DNA from: Sphingobium boeckii
GTDB lineage: Bacteria; Pseudomonadota; Alphaproteobacteria; Sphingomonadales; Sphingomonadaceae
NCBI RefSeq assembly: GCF_014199215.1
Contig: NZ_JACIJC010000002.1
Location: 62,001-126,000, forward strand
DNA: 64,000 nt
Direction of reading: 5' to 3'
Shown here: positions 9,364-20,702 of the stretch, in pieces
Position numbering within the stretch: position 1 is the stretch's first letter
Layout of the letters: every line of letters starts with the position of its first letter
Notes under the pieces: model-generated
Seen by the model: only the letters and a program-made list of their open reading frames with translations
Database searches by the model: none
Told to the model about the DNA's origin: nothing
Program-made: the position numbers and the translations under genes

Positions 9364-10803
9364 TCAGAACAAGGCGATCGCTGCGTTCATCGTGACCAGA
9401 CCCAGCACCGGGATCAGGAAATAGCCGAGCGGCGACACGATTAGTGCGCACAGTGCGATCAACCCGCTTTCGATATAGCTGTCCGACGCGCGATAGGCCG
9501 GGGCCGGCTCGTCGAAATACATCGTCTTGATGATCTTCAGATAATAGAAAGCACCGATCACCGACGCCGCGATGCCGATCGCCGCCAGCGGCCACAGCCC
9601 CGCGCCCACGGCGGCATCGAACACCAGGAACTTGGCCCAGAATCCCAGCAGCGGCGGAATGCCGGCCAGCGAAAACATGAAGATCGCCAGCGCCGCCGCC
9701 AAGGCGGGGCGTGTGCGCGAAAGGCCGGACAGGCTCTGGATCGTCTCCAGATGGTTGCCCTCATCGTCCCGCATCTGCAGCACGCAGAGGAAGCTGCCCA
9801 GCGTCATCGCGACATACACCGCCATATAGGTCAGCACGGCGGACACACCCTCGGCGGTGCCGGCGGCGAGGCCGACCAGCGCGAAGCCGACATTATTGAT
9901 CGAGGAATAAGCGAGCAGACGCTTGATGTTGGTCTGGCCGATGGCGGCGACCGCGCCCAGCACGATCGAGGCGAGCGCGGCGAAGATCACGATCTGACGC
10001 CAGGCATCGGTCGCCGGCCCCATGGCCTCGACCGCGATGCGCACGGTGAGACACATGGCCGCAACCTTGGGGGCGCTGGCGAAGAAGGTCGTGACCGGCG
10101 TCGGCGCGCCTTCATACACGTCGGGCGTCCACATGTGGAACGGCACGGCGCTGATTTTGAAGGCGAGACCGGCCAGCACGAACACCAGGCCGAAGAGTTC
10201 GCCGGTGGACAGATCATCCTTCATCGCGACTGCGACGCCATCGAACAGCGTCGTGCCGGTAAAGCCATAGAGCAATGAAATGCCGTAAAGCAGGATGCCG
10301 CTCGCAAGCGCGCCCAGGACAAAATATTTGAGGCCTGCTTCGGCGGAGCGCTGATCGCGGCGCATGAAGCTGGCGAGCACATAGGATGACAGGCTGTTGA
10401 GTTCGAGCCCGACGTAAAGCGTCAGCAGATCGCCTGCCGAGACCATCATCCCCATGCCGACCGCGGCCAGCACGATCAGGATCGGATATTCGGCGCGCAA
10501 AGCCTCGCGCTTTTCGAAAAAGCGCGGCGCAATCAGGATGGAGACGGCGGCGGCGATATAGATGAGCAATTTGGCGAAAGCGGCAAAAGCATCGGCGCGG
10601 TAGAGGCCGTAAAAGGCTTCACCGCCGCTGCCGGCCGGGCCGAGCAGCGACACGCCGGCAGCCGCCAGCAAGGCGACCGAAAGCCAGCTTACCAGCCGCG
10701 TGGAAGTATCCCCCGCAAAGGCGGCGACCATCAGCAAGGCAAGCGCGCCGAGGCCGAGGATCACCTCGGGCAAGGACATCATGAGGGAAGCGACATAATT
10801 CAT
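9364..10803 (-). CDS. nuoN: NADH-quinone oxidoreductase subunit N
   Basis: The product has 479 residues and is an antiporter-like proton-channel subunit of complex I, with about 14 hydrophobic helices. The family core is visible (KFYLGALASG-like region around 165 and KISAVPFHMWTPD near 218). The start codon overlaps the nuoM stop by one base. It is the last nuo gene and is followed by birA. Confidence 0.97.
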   Translation of the reverse strand: MNYVASLMMSLPEVILGLGALALLMVAAFAGDTSTRLVSWLSVALLAAAGVSLLGPAGSGGEAFYGLYRADAFAAFAKLLIYIAAAVSILIAPRFFEKREALRAEYPILIVLAAVGMGMMVSAGDLLTLYVGLELNSLSSYVLASFMRRDQRSAEAGLKYFVLGALASGILLYGISLLYGFTGTTLFDGVAVAMKDDLSTGELFGLVFVLAGLAFKISAVPFHMWTPDVYEGAPTPVTTFFASAPKVAAMCLTVRIAVEAMGPATDAWRQIVIFAALASIVLGAVAAIGQTNIKRLLAYSSINNVGFALVGLAAGTAEGVSAVLTYMAVYVAMTLGSFLCVLQMRDDEGNHLETIQSLSGLSRTRPALAAALAIFMFSLAGIPPLLGFWAKFLVFDAAVGAGLWPLAAIGIAASVIGAFYYLKIIKTMYFDEPAPAYRASDSYIESGLIALCALIVSPLGYFLIPVLGLVTMNAAIALF

Positions 10804-12350
10804 CAGTGGGCGCTCCCATGCGCTTCAGTCTTGTGCGCTTCCGCCTTCGCCACGGGCTTGCCAGCGGCCAGTTGCGCATCGCCCAGCGGCTTGGCGCGTT
10901 CCAGCCGGGCGACCAGCGCACCGACATCGTTGCGCATGGGGCTAAGGAAACTCTCCGGATAGACACCCATCCACAGCACCACGGCGGCGATCGGGGCCAG
11001 CAGCCACATTTCGCGGCCGGACATATCGGGCATGGCGCGCACATCGTCCTTGGTCAGATCGCCGTAGCAGATGCGACGATAGAGATAGAGCATATAGCCA
11101 GCGCCCAGGATGATGCCCGTGGTGCAGACCAGAGCGGCCCAGCTCGACACTTCGTAAATCCCCATCAGCGACAGGAATTCGCCGACGAACCCGCTCGTCC
11201 CCGGCAGGCCGATCGAGGCCATGGTGAAGAACAGGAACAGGATCGCATATTTGGGCATGTTGATCGCCAGGCCGCCGTAGCGATCGATCTCGCGTGTATG
11301 CAGCCGATCATAGATCACGCCGACGCACAGGAAGAGCGCCCCCGACACCAGACCATGGCTGAGCATGATCATCATCGCGCCTTCGATGCCCTGACGGTTG
11401 AACGCGAACAGCCCGACCGTGACGATCGCCATATGCGCGACCGAGGAATAAGCGATCAGCTTCTTCATGTCATTCTGCACCAGCGCGACGAGCGAGGTAT
11501 AGACCACCGCGATCATCGACAGCGCGAGGATCAGCCACACCAGCTCCGCCGAGGCTTCGGGGAACATCGGCAGCGAAAAACGGATGAAACCATATCCGCC
11601 CATCTTGAGCAGCACGCCCGCCAGGATGACCGAACCCGCCGTCGGCGCCTGAACGTGCGCATCGGGCAGCCAGGTGTGCACCGGCCACATCGGCATCTTC
11701 ACCGCGAACGAGGCGAAAAAGGCCAGGAACAACAGAATCTGCACCTGCGGATCGAAATCATAATTCATCAGCGTGGGGATGAAAGTGGTGTTCGCCTCGC
11801 GCGCCATCCACAGCATCGCGATCAGCATCAGCACCGATCCGAACAGCGTATAGAGGAAGAATTTATAGCTGGCGTAAATGCGGTCCACCCCGCCCCAGAT
11901 GCCGATGATCAGATACATCGGGATCAGGCCGGCTTCGAAGAAGATATAGAATAGGAACAGATCCTGCGCCGCGAACACGCCGATCATCAGCGCCTCCATC
12001 AGCAGGAACGCCGCCATATACTCGCCGACGCGCTTGTCGATCGAGGTCCAGCTTGCCAGGATGCAGATCGGCATCAGAAACACCGAAAGCATGATCAGCA
12101 TCAGCGCGATGCCGTCGATCCCCAGCGCCCAGGCGAAGCGCCCGAAAATCTGAGAATATTCCACGAACTGCCATTGCGGCGCGCCCATGGCGGCATCGAA
12201 ATTGAGCCAGAGAACGATGCCCAAAGCGAAATCAATCAGCGTCGCGCCAAGCGCGATGCGCCGCGCATTGTCCGCGCCGGCATAAAGGCAGGCGATCGCT
12301 GCCGCCATCGGCACGGCGAGCATGATGGAAAGAATGGGAAAACCGTTCAT
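10803..12350 (-). CDS. nuoM: NADH-quinone oxidoreductase subunit M
   Basis: The product has 515 residues and is an antiporter-like membrane-arm subunit of complex I. It shows the conserved [16 protein letters not shown] helix break near 220, the AYSSVAHM segment and a Glu in the [10 protein letters not shown] helix. A charged His/Ala/Lys-rich tail follows the last helix. The start overlaps the nuoL stop (ATGA) and the stop overlaps the nuoN start, so nuoL-M-N are translationally coupled. Confidence 0.97.
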   Translation of the reverse strand: MNGFPILSIMLAVPMAAAIACLYAGADNARRIALGATLIDFALGIVLWLNFDAAMGAPQWQFVEYSQIFGRFAWALGIDGIALMLIMLSVFLMPICILASWTSIDKRVGEYMAAFLLMEALMIGVFAAQDLFLFYIFFEAGLIPMYLIIGIWGGVDRIYASYKFFLYTLFGSVLMLIAMLWMAREANTTFIPTLMNYDFDPQVQILLFLAFFASFAVKMPMWPVHTWLPDAHVQAPTAGSVILAGVLLKMGGYGFIRFSLPMFPEASAELVWLILALSMIAVVYTSLVALVQNDMKKLIAYSSVAHMAIVTVGLFAFNRQGIEGAMMIMLSHGLVSGALFLCVGVIYDRLHTREIDRYGGLAINMPKYAILFLFFTMASIGLPGTSGFVGEFLSLMGIYEVSSWAALVCTTGIILGAGYMLYLYRRICYGDLTKDDVRAMPDMSGREMWLLAPIAAVVLWMGVYPESFLSPMRNDVGALVARLERAKPLGDAQLAAGKPVAKAEAHKTEAHGSAH

Positions 12351-14389
12351 CGTGTCATCGCCCAGGTCGCGGCGGCGGCAAGGCCGATCAGCATCACGAA
12401 TGCGTAGCTCGCCAGATATCCCGATTGCAGCCTGGCGCTATATTGCCCGCCCTTCACCACCAATGCGGCCAGCCCATTGGGGCCGAACCGGTCGATCGTC
12501 CCCTGATCGCCGCGCTTCCAGAAGAAGCGGCCGATCGCGAAAGCGGGCTTTACGAAGATCAGGTTATAGAGCTGGTCGAAATACCATTTGTTGAGCAGGA
12601 AATCATAGAGCACGCCGAATTGCGCCACGAACTTCTCCGGAATGTCGGTGTTCACGATGTACGCACGCCAAGCGATGAACAGGCCGGTAAGCATCACGAT
12701 CCCCGGCGCCAGTTTCACCCACAAGGGCACTTCGTGCATCGCGTGCATCAGATGCGTGTTGAATGCGATGCTGCCGTTCCAGAAGGCCGCGCCATGTTCG
12801 GCATCAATGAAGCTGTGATGAAAAAGGAAGCCCGCGAAGATCGCGCCCATGCTGAGCACACCGAGCGGGATCAGCATGGTGAGCGGGCTTTCATGCGGAT
12901 GATAGCCGCCCGTGCCGGTGGCCGGGGCATGATGATGATCATCATGCGCATGATCATCATGGGCATGGTCGTCATGGCCATGGGCATCATGCAGCGCGTG
13001 CTGGATATGCTCGGACGCGGCCCAGCGCGGCTTGCCCCAGAAGGTGAGGAACATCAGACGCCAGGAATAGAAGCTGGTCAGCAGCGCCGCGAAGATGCCG
13101 ATATAAAAGGCCACCTTGCCGCCGCCGCCCGCCGCAAACGCCGCTTCGAGAATGCCGTCCTTGGAATAGAAGCCCGCAAAGCCGAACACATTGATGATGC
13201 CGACGCCGGTGATCGCCAGCGTGCCCGCGAGCATCGCCCAGAAGGTCAGTGGGATTTCTTTCCTGAGACCGCCATAGAAACGCATGTCCTGCTCATGGTG
13301 CATCGCATGGATCACCGATCCTGCGCCCAGGAACAGCAAGGCCTTGAAGAAGGCGTGCGTGAACAGATGGAACATCGCCGCGCCATAAGCGCCGACGCCC
13401 GCTGCAAAAAACATATAGCCGAGCTGCGAACAGGTCGAATACGCGATCACGCGCTTGATATCGGTCTGCGTCGTGCCGACCGTGGCGGCGAAGAAGCAGG
13501 TGGCCGCGCCGATGAAGGTCACGAAGCCGAGCGCGGTCGGGCTCATCTCGAACATGGGCGACAGGCGGCAGACCATGAACACGCCCGCGGTGACCATCGT
13601 CGCGGCATGGATCAGCGCGGACACGGGGGTCGGGCCTTCCATCGCATCGGGCAGCCAGGTGTGCAGGCCAAGCTGGGCGGACTTGCCCATCGCGCCGACG
13701 AACAGCAGCAGGCAGAGCACCGTCATCGTATCAAAGCGATAGCCGAGGAAGCCGATCGTCGATCCGGCCATGCCGGGCGCGGCCGCCAGGATTTCGGGAA
13801 TGGAGATCGTGCCGAACACCAGGAAGGTTCCGAAGATCCCCATCATGAAACCGAGATCGCCGACGCGGTTGACCACGAACGCCTTGATCGCAGCCGCATT
13901 GGCCGAGGGTTTCTTGAACCAGAAGCCGATCAGCAGATAGGAGGCCAGACCCACGCCTTCCCAGCCGAAGAACATCTGCACCAGATTGTCGGCGGTCACG
14001 AGCATCAGCATCGCGAAGGTGAAGAGGCAGAGATAGGCGAAGAAACGCGGCTGATCGGGATCCTCATCCATATAGCCCCAGCTATAGAGATGGACGAGCG
14101 CGGACACGGTGGTGATCACCACCAGCATAACCGCGGTCAGCGTATCGACGCGCAGCGCCCAGGAGACGTCGAGATTGCCCGACTTGATGAAATCGAGCAC
14201 CGGGACGACTTCGGCATGGCCGGTGCCGCCCATGAAGGAGAGGAAGATCGGCCAGCTCAGCAGACAGGAGACGAACAGCGCGCCGGTGGTCAGCGACTTG
14301 GCGACAGTGTTGCCCAGCACGCGATTGCCGAAGCCCGCAATGATCGCTGCCACGAGCGGCAGGAAGACGATGAAGAGGATCGCGTTCAC
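12347..14389 (-). CDS. nuoL: NADH-quinone oxidoreductase subunit L
   Basis: The product has 680 residues, begins at GTG (14389) and is the distal proton-pumping subunit of complex I with the lateral helix. Conserved parts include the [16 protein letters not shown] segment near 140 and [20 protein letters not shown] near 230. A loop near residues 460-490 is extraordinarily His/Asp-rich (repeats of DDHAH), encoded by tandem sequence around 12920-13010. This loop is not part of the conserved core. Confidence 0.97.
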   Translation of the reverse strand: MNAILFIVFLPLVAAIIAGFGNRVLGNTVAKSLTTGALFVSCLLSWPIFLSFMGGTGHAEVVPVLDFIKSGNLDVSWALRVDTLTAVMLVVITTVSALVHLYSWGYMDEDPDQPRFFAYLCLFTFAMLMLVTADNLVQMFFGWEGVGLASYLLIGFWFKKPSANAAAIKAFVVNRVGDLGFMMGIFGTFLVFGTISIPEILAAAPGMAGSTIGFLGYRFDTMTVLCLLLFVGAMGKSAQLGLHTWLPDAMEGPTPVSALIHAATMVTAGVFMVCRLSPMFEMSPTALGFVTFIGAATCFFAATVGTTQTDIKRVIAYSTCSQLGYMFFAAGVGAYGAAMFHLFTHAFFKALLFLGAGSVIHAMHHEQDMRFYGGLRKEIPLTFWAMLAGTLAITGVGIINVFGFAGFYSKDGILEAAFAAGGGGKVAFYIGIFAALLTSFYSWRLMFLTFWGKPRWAASEHIQHALHDAHGHDDHAHDDHAHDDHHHAPATGTGGYHPHESPLTMLIPLGVLSMGAIFAGFLFHHSFIDAEHGAAFWNGSIAFNTHLMHAMHEVPLWVKLAPGIVMLTGLFIAWRAYIVNTDIPEKFVAQFGVLYDFLLNKWYFDQLYNLIFVKPAFAIGRFFWKRGDQGTIDRFGPNGLAALVVKGGQYSARLQSGYLASYAFVMLIGLAAAATWAMTR
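12920..13010 (-). repeat. Tandem His/Asp codon repeat inside nuoL
   Basis: A short tandem array of gat/cat codons reads as alternating His and Asp in the NuoL frame. It probably expands and contracts by slippage. It encodes an exposed loop rather than a helix. Confidence 0.7.
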
Positions 14390-14403
14390 TTGCTTGTTTT
14401 TCC

Positions 14404-14490
14404 TGTCATTCCCGCGAACGCGGGAATCCCGCTTTTCCGGGAAGCATCAGAAGAAGAAAGAAGCGGGACTCCCGCCTGCGCGGGAATGAC
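14404..14490. repeat. Family C palindromic repeat
   Basis: Inverted arms of the type TCATTCCCGCG...CGGGAATGA flank an AGAAGAAAGAAGCGG stretch, between nuoK and nuoL. The second copy in the window is at 27933-28015, with stronger arm identity. Confidence 0.85.
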
Positions 14491-14513
14491 GGCACTGGGT
14501 TGAAGCAAAGCCA

Positions 14514-14819
14514 TCATCCCTTCATCCGGTTGATGTCATCGGTCGCGATCGTGCCGCGGCCACGGAAATAGATGACCAGGATCGCAAGCCCGATCGCAGC
14601 CTCACCCGCCGCTACCGTCAGCACGAACATCGCGAACACCTGGCCGACAAGATCGCCCAGATAGGCGCTGAACGCGACGAGATTGAGGTTCACCGCAAGC
14701 AGGATCAGTTCGATCGCCATCAGGATGATGATCACATTCTTGCGGTTCGCGAAGATGCCGAGCACCCCCATCACGAACAGGATCGCCGAAACGACCAGAT
14801 AATGCTGGATACCGATCAT
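14514..14819 (-). CDS. nuoK: NADH-quinone oxidoreductase subunit K
   Basis: The product has 101 residues, three membrane helices and the usual family length. The conserved Glu residues are in [15 protein letters not shown] (helix 2) and [11 protein letters not shown] (helix 3). It forms part of the proton path in the membrane arm. Palindromic repeats lie on both sides in the gaps to nuoJ and nuoL. Confidence 0.97.
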   Translation of the reverse strand: MIGIQHYLVVSAILFVMGVLGIFANRKNVIIILMAIELILLAVNLNLVAFSAYLGDLVGQVFAMFVLTVAAGEAAIGLAILVIYFRGRGTIATDDINRMKG

Positions 14820-14838
14820 GAGAAAATCCCATGAATAA

Positions 14839-14928
14839 CGTCACCCTGAACTTGTTTCAGGGTCCATTTGTCCGCCCCACCAATGTTCGCGTGGATAAAT
14901 GGATGCTGAAACAAGTTCAGCATGACGG
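14839..14928. repeat. Family A palindromic repeat, inverted pair
   Basis: Two facing family A units lie in the nuoJ-nuoK gap: CGTCACCCTGAACTTG on the left and CAAGTTCAGCATGACG on the right. Each arm folds into its own short hairpin in RNA. Confidence 0.9.
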
Positions 14929-14940
14929 CGTGAGAAACAA

Positions 14941-15552
14941 TCACAGCTCCACTCCCTGCCCGGAAGGCTGGTTGATATTGCGCACCGCATCCTGCGGACG
15001 GCGCTTCACCTGCTCGCTGATATTCTGCGGACGCACGCCGCTGCGCGCACGGTGCGTCAGCACGATCGCGCCGATCATGGCGACCAGCAGCACGAAACCC
15101 GCGGCTTCGAACAGATAGAGATAGCGCGTGTAGAGCAATCCGCCGACCGCCTGGATATTGGGCATGTCGTTCGGCGTCGGCGCGATGCGCTGCGCCAATT
15201 CAAGACTGCCCGCGCTCCAGGCACCCGCGGCGATGATCATCTCCGACACCAGAACGATCGCGATCGCCAGACCGAACAGCGCATAACGAGCGAAACCCGC
15301 ACGCAGTTCGGCGAAATCGATGTCGAGCATCATGACGACGAACAGGAACAGCACCGCGACCGCGCCGACATAGACGATCACCAGCAGCATCGCGATGAAC
15401 TCGGCACCCACCAGCAGCATCAGACCCGCGGCGTTGAAGAACGCCAGGATCAGCCACAGCACGGAGTGCACGGGATTGCGGGCAGTAATCGTCAGCAGGC
15501 CGGAGCCGATGACGAGCGCGGCAAAGAGATAGAAAGCGAGAGCCTGTATCAT
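14941..15552 (-). CDS. nuoJ: NADH-quinone oxidoreductase subunit J
   Basis: The product has 203 residues with five hydrophobic helices and a polar tail. The conserved VYVGAVAVLFLFVVMMLD helix (about 60-77) contains the pi-bulge region important for coupling. It is a membrane-arm subunit of complex I. A polar C-terminal tail of about 45 residues follows the last helix. Repeats separate it from nuoI and nuoK. Confidence 0.97.
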   Translation of the reverse strand: MIQALAFYLFAALVIGSGLLTITARNPVHSVLWLILAFFNAAGLMLLVGAEFIAMLLVIVYVGAVAVLFLFVVMMLDIDFAELRAGFARYALFGLAIAIVLVSEMIIAAGAWSAGSLELAQRIAPTPNDMPNIQAVGGLLYTRYLYLFEAAGFVLLVAMIGAIVLTHRARSGVRPQNISEQVKRRPQDAVRNINQPSGQGVEL

Positions 15553-15581
15553 GCGTTCACACCAGTGAGACCGGACTCAAA

Positions 15582-15701
15582 CCCGTTCATCCCGAGCGCA
15601 GTCGAGGGACCGGTTCGAGCGAAGCCAAGAACGTGCGCGCGCGCGGAAACAGACCTCGGCGGCGCTCGGCCTGGTCCCTCGACTGCACTCGGGAAAAACG
15701 G
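15582..15701. repeat. Family B palindromic repeat, long form
   Basis: Inverted arms CCCGAGCGCAGTCGAGGGA and TCCCTCGACTGCACTCGGGA are separated by about 75 bases that contain a second inner arm (GAGCGAAGCC...CGGCGCTCGGC). The repeat sits between nuoI and nuoJ. The same long form occurs at 23096. Confidence 0.9.
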
Positions 15702-15734
15702 TTGGGAATGTGTTTGAATCACGATCAGCGCGCC

Positions 15735-16220
15735 CTACCGATACGGGGCATCGGCGGCAAGGTTCGCGGCAATCGCGCGTTCCCATTTGTCGCCATTGTC
15801 CAGCAGCTTCGACTTGTCATAGAGAAGCTCCTCGCGCGTTTCGGTCGCATATTCGAAATTCGGTCCCTCGACGATCGCATCCACCGGGCAGGCTTCCTGG
15901 CAGAAGCCGCAGAAGATGCACTTGGTCATGTCGATGTCATAGCGCGTGGTGCGGCGGCTGCCGTCGTCACGCGGCTCGGCCTCGATCGTGATCGCCTGCG
16001 CCGGGCACACCGCTTCGCAGAGCTTGCACGCAATGCAGCGCTCCTCGCCATTGGGATAACGGCGCAACGCATGCTCGCCGCGGAATCGCGGGGAGAGCGG
16101 GTTCTTTTCATAAGGGTAGTTGATGGTCGCCTTGGCCTTGAAGAAATACTTCAAGGTCAAAGCGTGCGCCTTCACGAACTCCCAGAGGGTGAAGGACTTG
16201 ATCAGGTGAGCAATGCTCAT
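15735..16220 (-). CDS. nuoI: NADH-quinone oxidoreductase subunit I
   Basis: The product has 161 residues and is the two-[4Fe-4S] ferredoxin-like subunit that carries electrons toward cluster N2. Cluster ligands are C62, C65, C68, C72 and C101, C104, C107, C111 in two CxxCxxCxxxCP motifs. The start overlaps the nuoH stop by four bases. The length is normal for alphaproteobacteria. Confidence 0.97.
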   Translation of the reverse strand: MSIAHLIKSFTLWEFVKAHALTLKYFFKAKATINYPYEKNPLSPRFRGEHALRRYPNGEERCIACKLCEAVCPAQAITIEAEPRDDGSRRTTRYDIDMTKCIFCGFCQEACPVDAIVEGPNFEYATETREELLYDKSKLLDNGDKWERAIAANLAADAPYR

Positions 16221-17263
16221 GCCGAATACCTCGTCAACATCAGATAGCCGCTCACCAGGAAGACCCAGAAGAGCGAGATCGGCAGGAAGATCTTCCAGCC
16301 CAGCCGCATGAGCTGGTCATAGCGGTAGCGCGGCACGGTCGCCTTGATCCACGAGAAGACGAAGAAGAAGAACAGCAATTTGCCGAAGAACCAGAAGATG
16401 CCCGGCACCATATAGAGCGGTGCCCATTCGAACGGCGGGAGATAGCCGCCCCAGAACAGGATCGCGTTCAGCCCGCACATCAGGATGACGTTGGCATATT
16501 CGCCCAGCCAGTAGAGCGCGAAGGACATGGAGGAATATTCGGTCTGATAGCCGGCCACCAGCTCCGATTCCGCTTCGGTCAGATCGAACGGTGCGCGCGC
16601 GGTTTCGGCGAGCGCGGAGATCAGGAACATCACCGCCATCGGGAACAGCAATGGATTGAAGCCATAGGCATTGATGACGCCGAAGATCTGGCCGCGCTGC
16701 CCTTCCACGATCCCGCTCATGTTGAACGTGCCCGACCAGAGCACGACGGAGATCAGGATAAAGCCGATCGAGACTTCATAGGAGACCATCTGCGCCGCAG
16801 CGCGGATCGCGGAGTAAAACGGATATTTGGAATTGGACGCCCAGCCGGCAAGGATCACACCATAAACGCCGAGCGACGACGCCGCGAGAATATAGAGCAG
16901 GCCGACATTGATATCGGCCAGCACCATGCCCGCGCCGAACGGGATCACCGCCCAGACGATCAGCGCGACCGTGAAGGTGATGATCGGCGCGATCACGAAC
17001 AGCCCGCGATTGGCCGCGCTCGGAACGATCGTTTCCTGCAGAAAGACCTTGAGGCCGTCCGCGAACGACTGGAGCAGGCCGAGCGGCCCGACCACATTGG
17101 GTCCGCGGCGCAGCGCCATCGCCGCCCAGATCTTGCGATCGGCATAGATGATCATGGCGACGGCCAGCATCAGCGGCAATGCGATGAACAGGATCAGCAG
17201 CAGCGTGGCGAGGAACCAGCCGAAGCCATAGCCGAGGAAGGTGGATTGGAAGAATTCGGTCAT
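16217..17263 (-). CDS. nuoH: NADH-quinone oxidoreductase subunit H
   Basis: The product has 348 residues and is the eight-helix membrane subunit forming the quinone channel next to NuoB/D. Conserved [14 protein letters not shown] (about 53-66), the acidic loop [20 protein letters not shown] and the Lys/Arg-rich C-terminal turn are all present. It is coupled to nuoI by an ATGA overlap. Confidence 0.97.
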   Translation of the reverse strand: MTEFFQSTFLGYGFGWFLATLLLILFIALPLMLAVAMIIYADRKIWAAMALRRGPNVVGPLGLLQSFADGLKVFLQETIVPSAANRGLFVIAPIITFTVALIVWAVIPFGAGMVLADINVGLLYILAASSLGVYGVILAGWASNSKYPFYSAIRAAAQMVSYEVSIGFILISVVLWSGTFNMSGIVEGQRGQIFGVINAYGFNPLLFPMAVMFLISALAETARAPFDLTEAESELVAGYQTEYSSMSFALYWLGEYANVILMCGLNAILFWGGYLPPFEWAPLYMVPGIFWFFGKLLFFFFVFSWIKATVPRYRYDQLMRLGWKIFLPISLFWVFLVSGYLMLTRYSA

Positions 17264-17284
17264 GCGCTTACGCCTTCACCCACG

Positions 17285-17357
17285 CCGTTTGTCCCGAGCG
17301 ACGTCGAGGGACGTGGGGACTGCGCCAACGTGTCTCGACTACGCTCGACACCAACGG
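17285..17357. repeat. Family B palindromic repeat, short form
   Basis: The left arm CCGTTTGTCCCGAGCGACG and the right arm TCTCGACTACGCTCGACA-CCAACGG form an inverted pair in the nuoG-nuoH gap. The short form has about 35 bases between arms. Confidence 0.88.
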
Positions 17358-17378
17358 AGTTTTGAGTTGCTGCGGCCA

Positions 17379-19385
17379 TCATTCCGCCGCCTCCAGATAC
17401 TGCTCGCCATGCACAAGCTCCGCCGAGCAGCGCTCCATCGTCGGGCTGGCGCGGCAGATGGCGTTGGTGAGGTAGAAATCCTTGATCGGATAGCCGACCG
17501 GCCCCGATGCCTTGGCGTCCAGCTTGGGCGGCGCCCAGGCAAAAGTCGCGAGACCCTCGACACCCAGGGCAGGCACTTCACTCGCCATCGCCGCGCGAAG
17601 CTGCGCCAGCGTATCGAACGGCAAGGGCTTGCCCAGCGCCGCAGACAGCGCGCGCAGGATCGTCCAATCCTCTCGTGCATCGCCCGGCGGGAAGACGGCG
17701 CGATCGCCGCGCTGGACCCGGCCTTCGAGATTCACATAGGTGCCCGGCTTTTCGCTATAGGCCGCCCCCGGCAGGATCACATCCGCCGCGTGTGCGCCCT
17801 TGTCGCCATGATGGCCGATATAGACGTTGAAGCTGTCGGAGAATTTGGAGAAATCCACTTCATCCGCGCCCAGGAAGAACGTCAGCTTGGGCGCTTTCGC
17901 TACCACATCGGCAATGCCGCCGGCCTGCGCATAACCGAGCATCAGCCCGCCCATGCGCGACGCCGCCATGTGCAGCACGTTGAAGCCGTTCCAGCCTTCT
18001 TTCACCAGACCCAGCTTCGGCACGAGCGCCAGCGCGGCACCCAGACCATTGTTCAGCGCGCCGCCGCCCACGATCACCGCGGGCTTGGCCGCATTCTTGA
18101 ACACTTCAAGCACGTTCTTGGAGAGCTTGCCCAGCAGCGCCAGATCATTGCCCAGCCATTCCACCTTATAGGTGAGGTCATTTTCGGGGCCGACAGCGAA
18201 GACCTGCGCGCCCTTCTTGATCGCCTTGCGAATGCGCGTGTTCACCAGAGGCGCTTCGCGGCGCACATCGGTGCCGATCAGCAGGATGGCATCGGCTTCC
18301 TCGATCCCCGCGATGGTCGAATTGAAATTCACCGCTGCGAGATTGGTCACGTCATAGGACAAGCCCGTCTGGCGCCCTTCGAGCAGATCCGAACCAAGCG
18401 ACCGCAACAGCGCCTTGGCCGCATACATCGTCTCGCAATCGAGCAGATCGCCCGCGATCGCCGCGACATTGCTGCCCGCGCGTGCGGCCGCCTGCGCGAT
18501 CCCGGCAAAGGCTTCATCCCAGGTCGCGGGGATGAGCTTGCCATCCCTGCGCACGAACGGCTGATCGAGGCGGCGGCGGACGAGACCATCCACGGCATGG
18601 CGCGTCTTGTCCGACGCCCATTCCTCATTCACATCCTCGTTGATCCGCGGCAGCGCGCGCAGCACCTGACGACCGCGGCTGTCGAGCCGGATGTTGGTGC
18701 CCACGGCATCCATCACGTCGATCGCAAAGGTCTTTTTCAGCTCCCACGGCCGGGCCTCGAACGCATAGGGCTTGGAGGTGAGCGCACCCACGGGGCAGAG
18801 ATCGACCACATTGCCGGAGAGTTCGCTCTGCGCGGCATGTTCCAGATAGGTGGTGATCTGCATATCCTCGCCACGCCCGATCGCGCCGATTTCGGGCACG
18901 CCCGCCACTTCCTCGGCGAAACGGATGCAGCGCGTGCACTGGATGCAGCGGGTCATGACCGTCTTCACGATCGGCCCCATATATTTCTCGGTGACCGCGC
19001 GCTTATTCTCGTCATAGCGCGAATGGCCCTTGCCATAAGCGATCGACTGATCCTGCAGATCGCATTCGCCGCCCTGATCGCAGATCGGGCAATCGAGCGG
19101 ATGGTTGATGAGGAGAAACTCCATCACCCCTTCGCGCGCCTTCTTGACCATCGGGCTGTCGGTGCGGATGTCCTGCCCCTCGGCAGCGGGCAATGCGCAC
19201 GACGCCTGCGGCTTGGGCGGGCCGGGCTTCACCTCGACCAGACACATGCGGCAATTGCCCGCGATGCTCAGCCGCTCATGATAGCAGAAACGCGGAATTT
19301 CCTTCCCGGCCAGCTCGCACGCCTGCAGCACGGTCGCGCCTGCGGGCACTTCGAGTTCAATGCCGTCTACTGTTAGCTTGGGCAT
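17379..19385 (-). CDS. nuoG: NADH-quinone oxidoreductase subunit G
   Basis: The product has 668 residues and is the large iron-sulfur subunit of the NADH arm. It has an N-terminal [2Fe-2S] domain with C34, C45, C48, C63, a His/Cys cluster HPLDCPICDQGGECD (95-109) and CIQCTRC near 147. A molybdopterin-oxidoreductase-like body without catalytic function follows. There is a single base between its start and the nuoF stop. Confidence 0.97.
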   Translation of the reverse strand: MPKLTVDGIELEVPAGATVLQACELAGKEIPRFCYHERLSIAGNCRMCLVEVKPGPPKPQASCALPAAEGQDIRTDSPMVKKAREGVMEFLLINHPLDCPICDQGGECDLQDQSIAYGKGHSRYDENKRAVTEKYMGPIVKTVMTRCIQCTRCIRFAEEVAGVPEIGAIGRGEDMQITTYLEHAAQSELSGNVVDLCPVGALTSKPYAFEARPWELKKTFAIDVMDAVGTNIRLDSRGRQVLRALPRINEDVNEEWASDKTRHAVDGLVRRRLDQPFVRRDGKLIPATWDEAFAGIAQAAARAGSNVAAIAGDLLDCETMYAAKALLRSLGSDLLEGRQTGLSYDVTNLAAVNFNSTIAGIEEADAILLIGTDVRREAPLVNTRIRKAIKKGAQVFAVGPENDLTYKVEWLGNDLALLGKLSKNVLEVFKNAAKPAVIVGGGALNNGLGAALALVPKLGLVKEGWNGFNVLHMAASRMGGLMLGYAQAGGIADVVAKAPKLTFFLGADEVDFSKFSDSFNVYIGHHGDKGAHAADVILPGAAYSEKPGTYVNLEGRVQRGDRAVFPPGDAREDWTILRALSAALGKPLPFDTLAQLRAAMASEVPALGVEGLATFAWAPPKLDAKASGPVGYPIKDFYLTNAICRASPTMERCSAELVHGEQYLEAAE

Positions 19386-19386
19386 G

Positions 19387-20700
19387 TTACTCCGCCGCCT
19401 CCATCATGGCCGCATTGCCGTTCGTCTCATTGATCCGCCGCTCGATCTCGGGACGGAAATGCTTGATCAGCCCCTGGATCGGCCAGGCCGCCGCATCGCC
19501 CAGCGCGCAGATGGTGTGGCCTTCGACCTGCTTGGTGACGTCGTAAAGCATGTCGATTTCCGACACATCGGCCTCGCCCTTGCGCAGCCGCTCCATCACG
19601 CGCCACATCCAGCCCGTGCCTTCGCGACAGGGGGTACATTGGCCGCAGCTCTCATGCTTGTAGAAATAGCTCAACCGGCTGATCGCGCGCACGATGTCCG
19701 TGGACTTGTCCATCACGATGACCGCGGCGGTGCCCAGACCGGAACCCAAAGCCTTCAGACCATCGAAATCCATCGGCGCATCCATGATCTCGGCCGCAGG
19801 CACGAGCGGCACCGAGGAACCGCCGGGGATCACAGCGAGCAGATTGTCCCACCCGCCCCGGATGCCGCCGCCATGCTTTTCGATCAGTTCGCGGAACGGG
19901 ATCGACATCTCTTCCTCGACCACGCACGGCGTATTCACATGGCCGCTGATCTGGAACAGCTTGGTGCCCGCATTGCCCTCACGGCCAAAGCTTTTGAACC
20001 AGGGCGCGCCACGGCGGAGGATCGTCGGCGTCACCGCGATCGATTCCACATTGTTGACCGTGGTCGGGCAACCATAAAGGCCCGCGCCCGCCGGGAAAGG
20101 CGGCTTCAGGCGCGGCTGGCCCTTCTTGCCCTCAAGGCTTTCGAGCATCGCGGTTTCTTCGCCGCAAATGTAAGCGCCCGCGCCGCGATGGACGAACACA
20201 TCGAAATCATAGCCCGATTTGCAGGCATTCTTGCCGATATAGCCCTTGGCATAGGCTTCGGCGACGGCCGCAAACAAAGTCTCGGCCTCGCGAATGAATT
20301 CGCCGCGGATATAGATATAGGCCGCCCGCGCGCGCATCGCATAGCCGGCGATCAGCGCGCCTTCGATCAATTTGTGCGGATCATGACGGATGATCTCGCG
20401 ATCCTTGCAAGACCCCGGCTCGGATTCATCGGCATTGATGACGAGGAAATTCGGACGATCGGGCTTGGGTTCCTTGGGCATGAAGCTCCACTTCATGCCG
20501 GTGGGGAACCCTGCCCCGCCGCGCCCGCGTAGGCCCGATGCCTTGATCTCTTCGATGATCGCATCCTGCCCGCGCGCCATCAGCGCCCTGGTATTATCCC
20601 AATCGCCGCGCTTGACGGCCGCGTCCACATTCCAGGGCTGGAAACCATGGATATTGGTGAAGATGCGATCCTTGTCGTTAAGCACCGAAATCGCCTCCAA
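19387..20700 (-). CDS. nuoF: NADH-quinone oxidoreductase subunit F
   Basis: The product has 437 residues and oxidises NADH through FMN. The glycine-rich NADH/FMN loop [10 protein letters not shown] is at 59-68, CGEETA at 179-184, and the N3 [4Fe-4S] motif [10 protein letters not shown] lies near 350. The length is normal. It runs directly into nuoG, while a repeat fills the gap to nuoE. Confidence 0.97.
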   Translation of the reverse strand: MEAISVLNDKDRIFTNIHGFQPWNVDAAVKRGDWDNTRALMARGQDAIIEEIKASGLRGRGGAGFPTGMKWSFMPKEPKPDRPNFLVINADESEPGSCKDREIIRHDPHKLIEGALIAGYAMRARAAYIYIRGEFIREAETLFAAVAEAYAKGYIGKNACKSGYDFDVFVHRGAGAYICGEETAMLESLEGKKGQPRLKPPFPAGAGLYGCPTTVNNVESIAVTPTILRRGAPWFKSFGREGNAGTKLFQISGHVNTPCVVEEEMSIPFRELIEKHGGGIRGGWDNLLAVIPGGSSVPLVPAAEIMDAPMDFDGLKALGSGLGTAAVIVMDKSTDIVRAISRLSYFYKHESCGQCTPCREGTGWMWRVMERLRKGEADVSEIDMLYDVTKQVEGHTICALGDAAAWPIQGLIKHFRPEIERRINETNGNAAMMEAAE

Positions 20701-20702
20701 AA

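Noticed and set aside
12920-13010. Possible CRISPR-like short direct repeats
   Set aside because: The repeats are 6-12 base codon repeats inside nuoL with no spacers or cas genes.
12425-14503. Long plus-strand open frame opposite nuoL
   Set aside because: It is a mirror of the NuoL membrane sequence and has no domain of its own.
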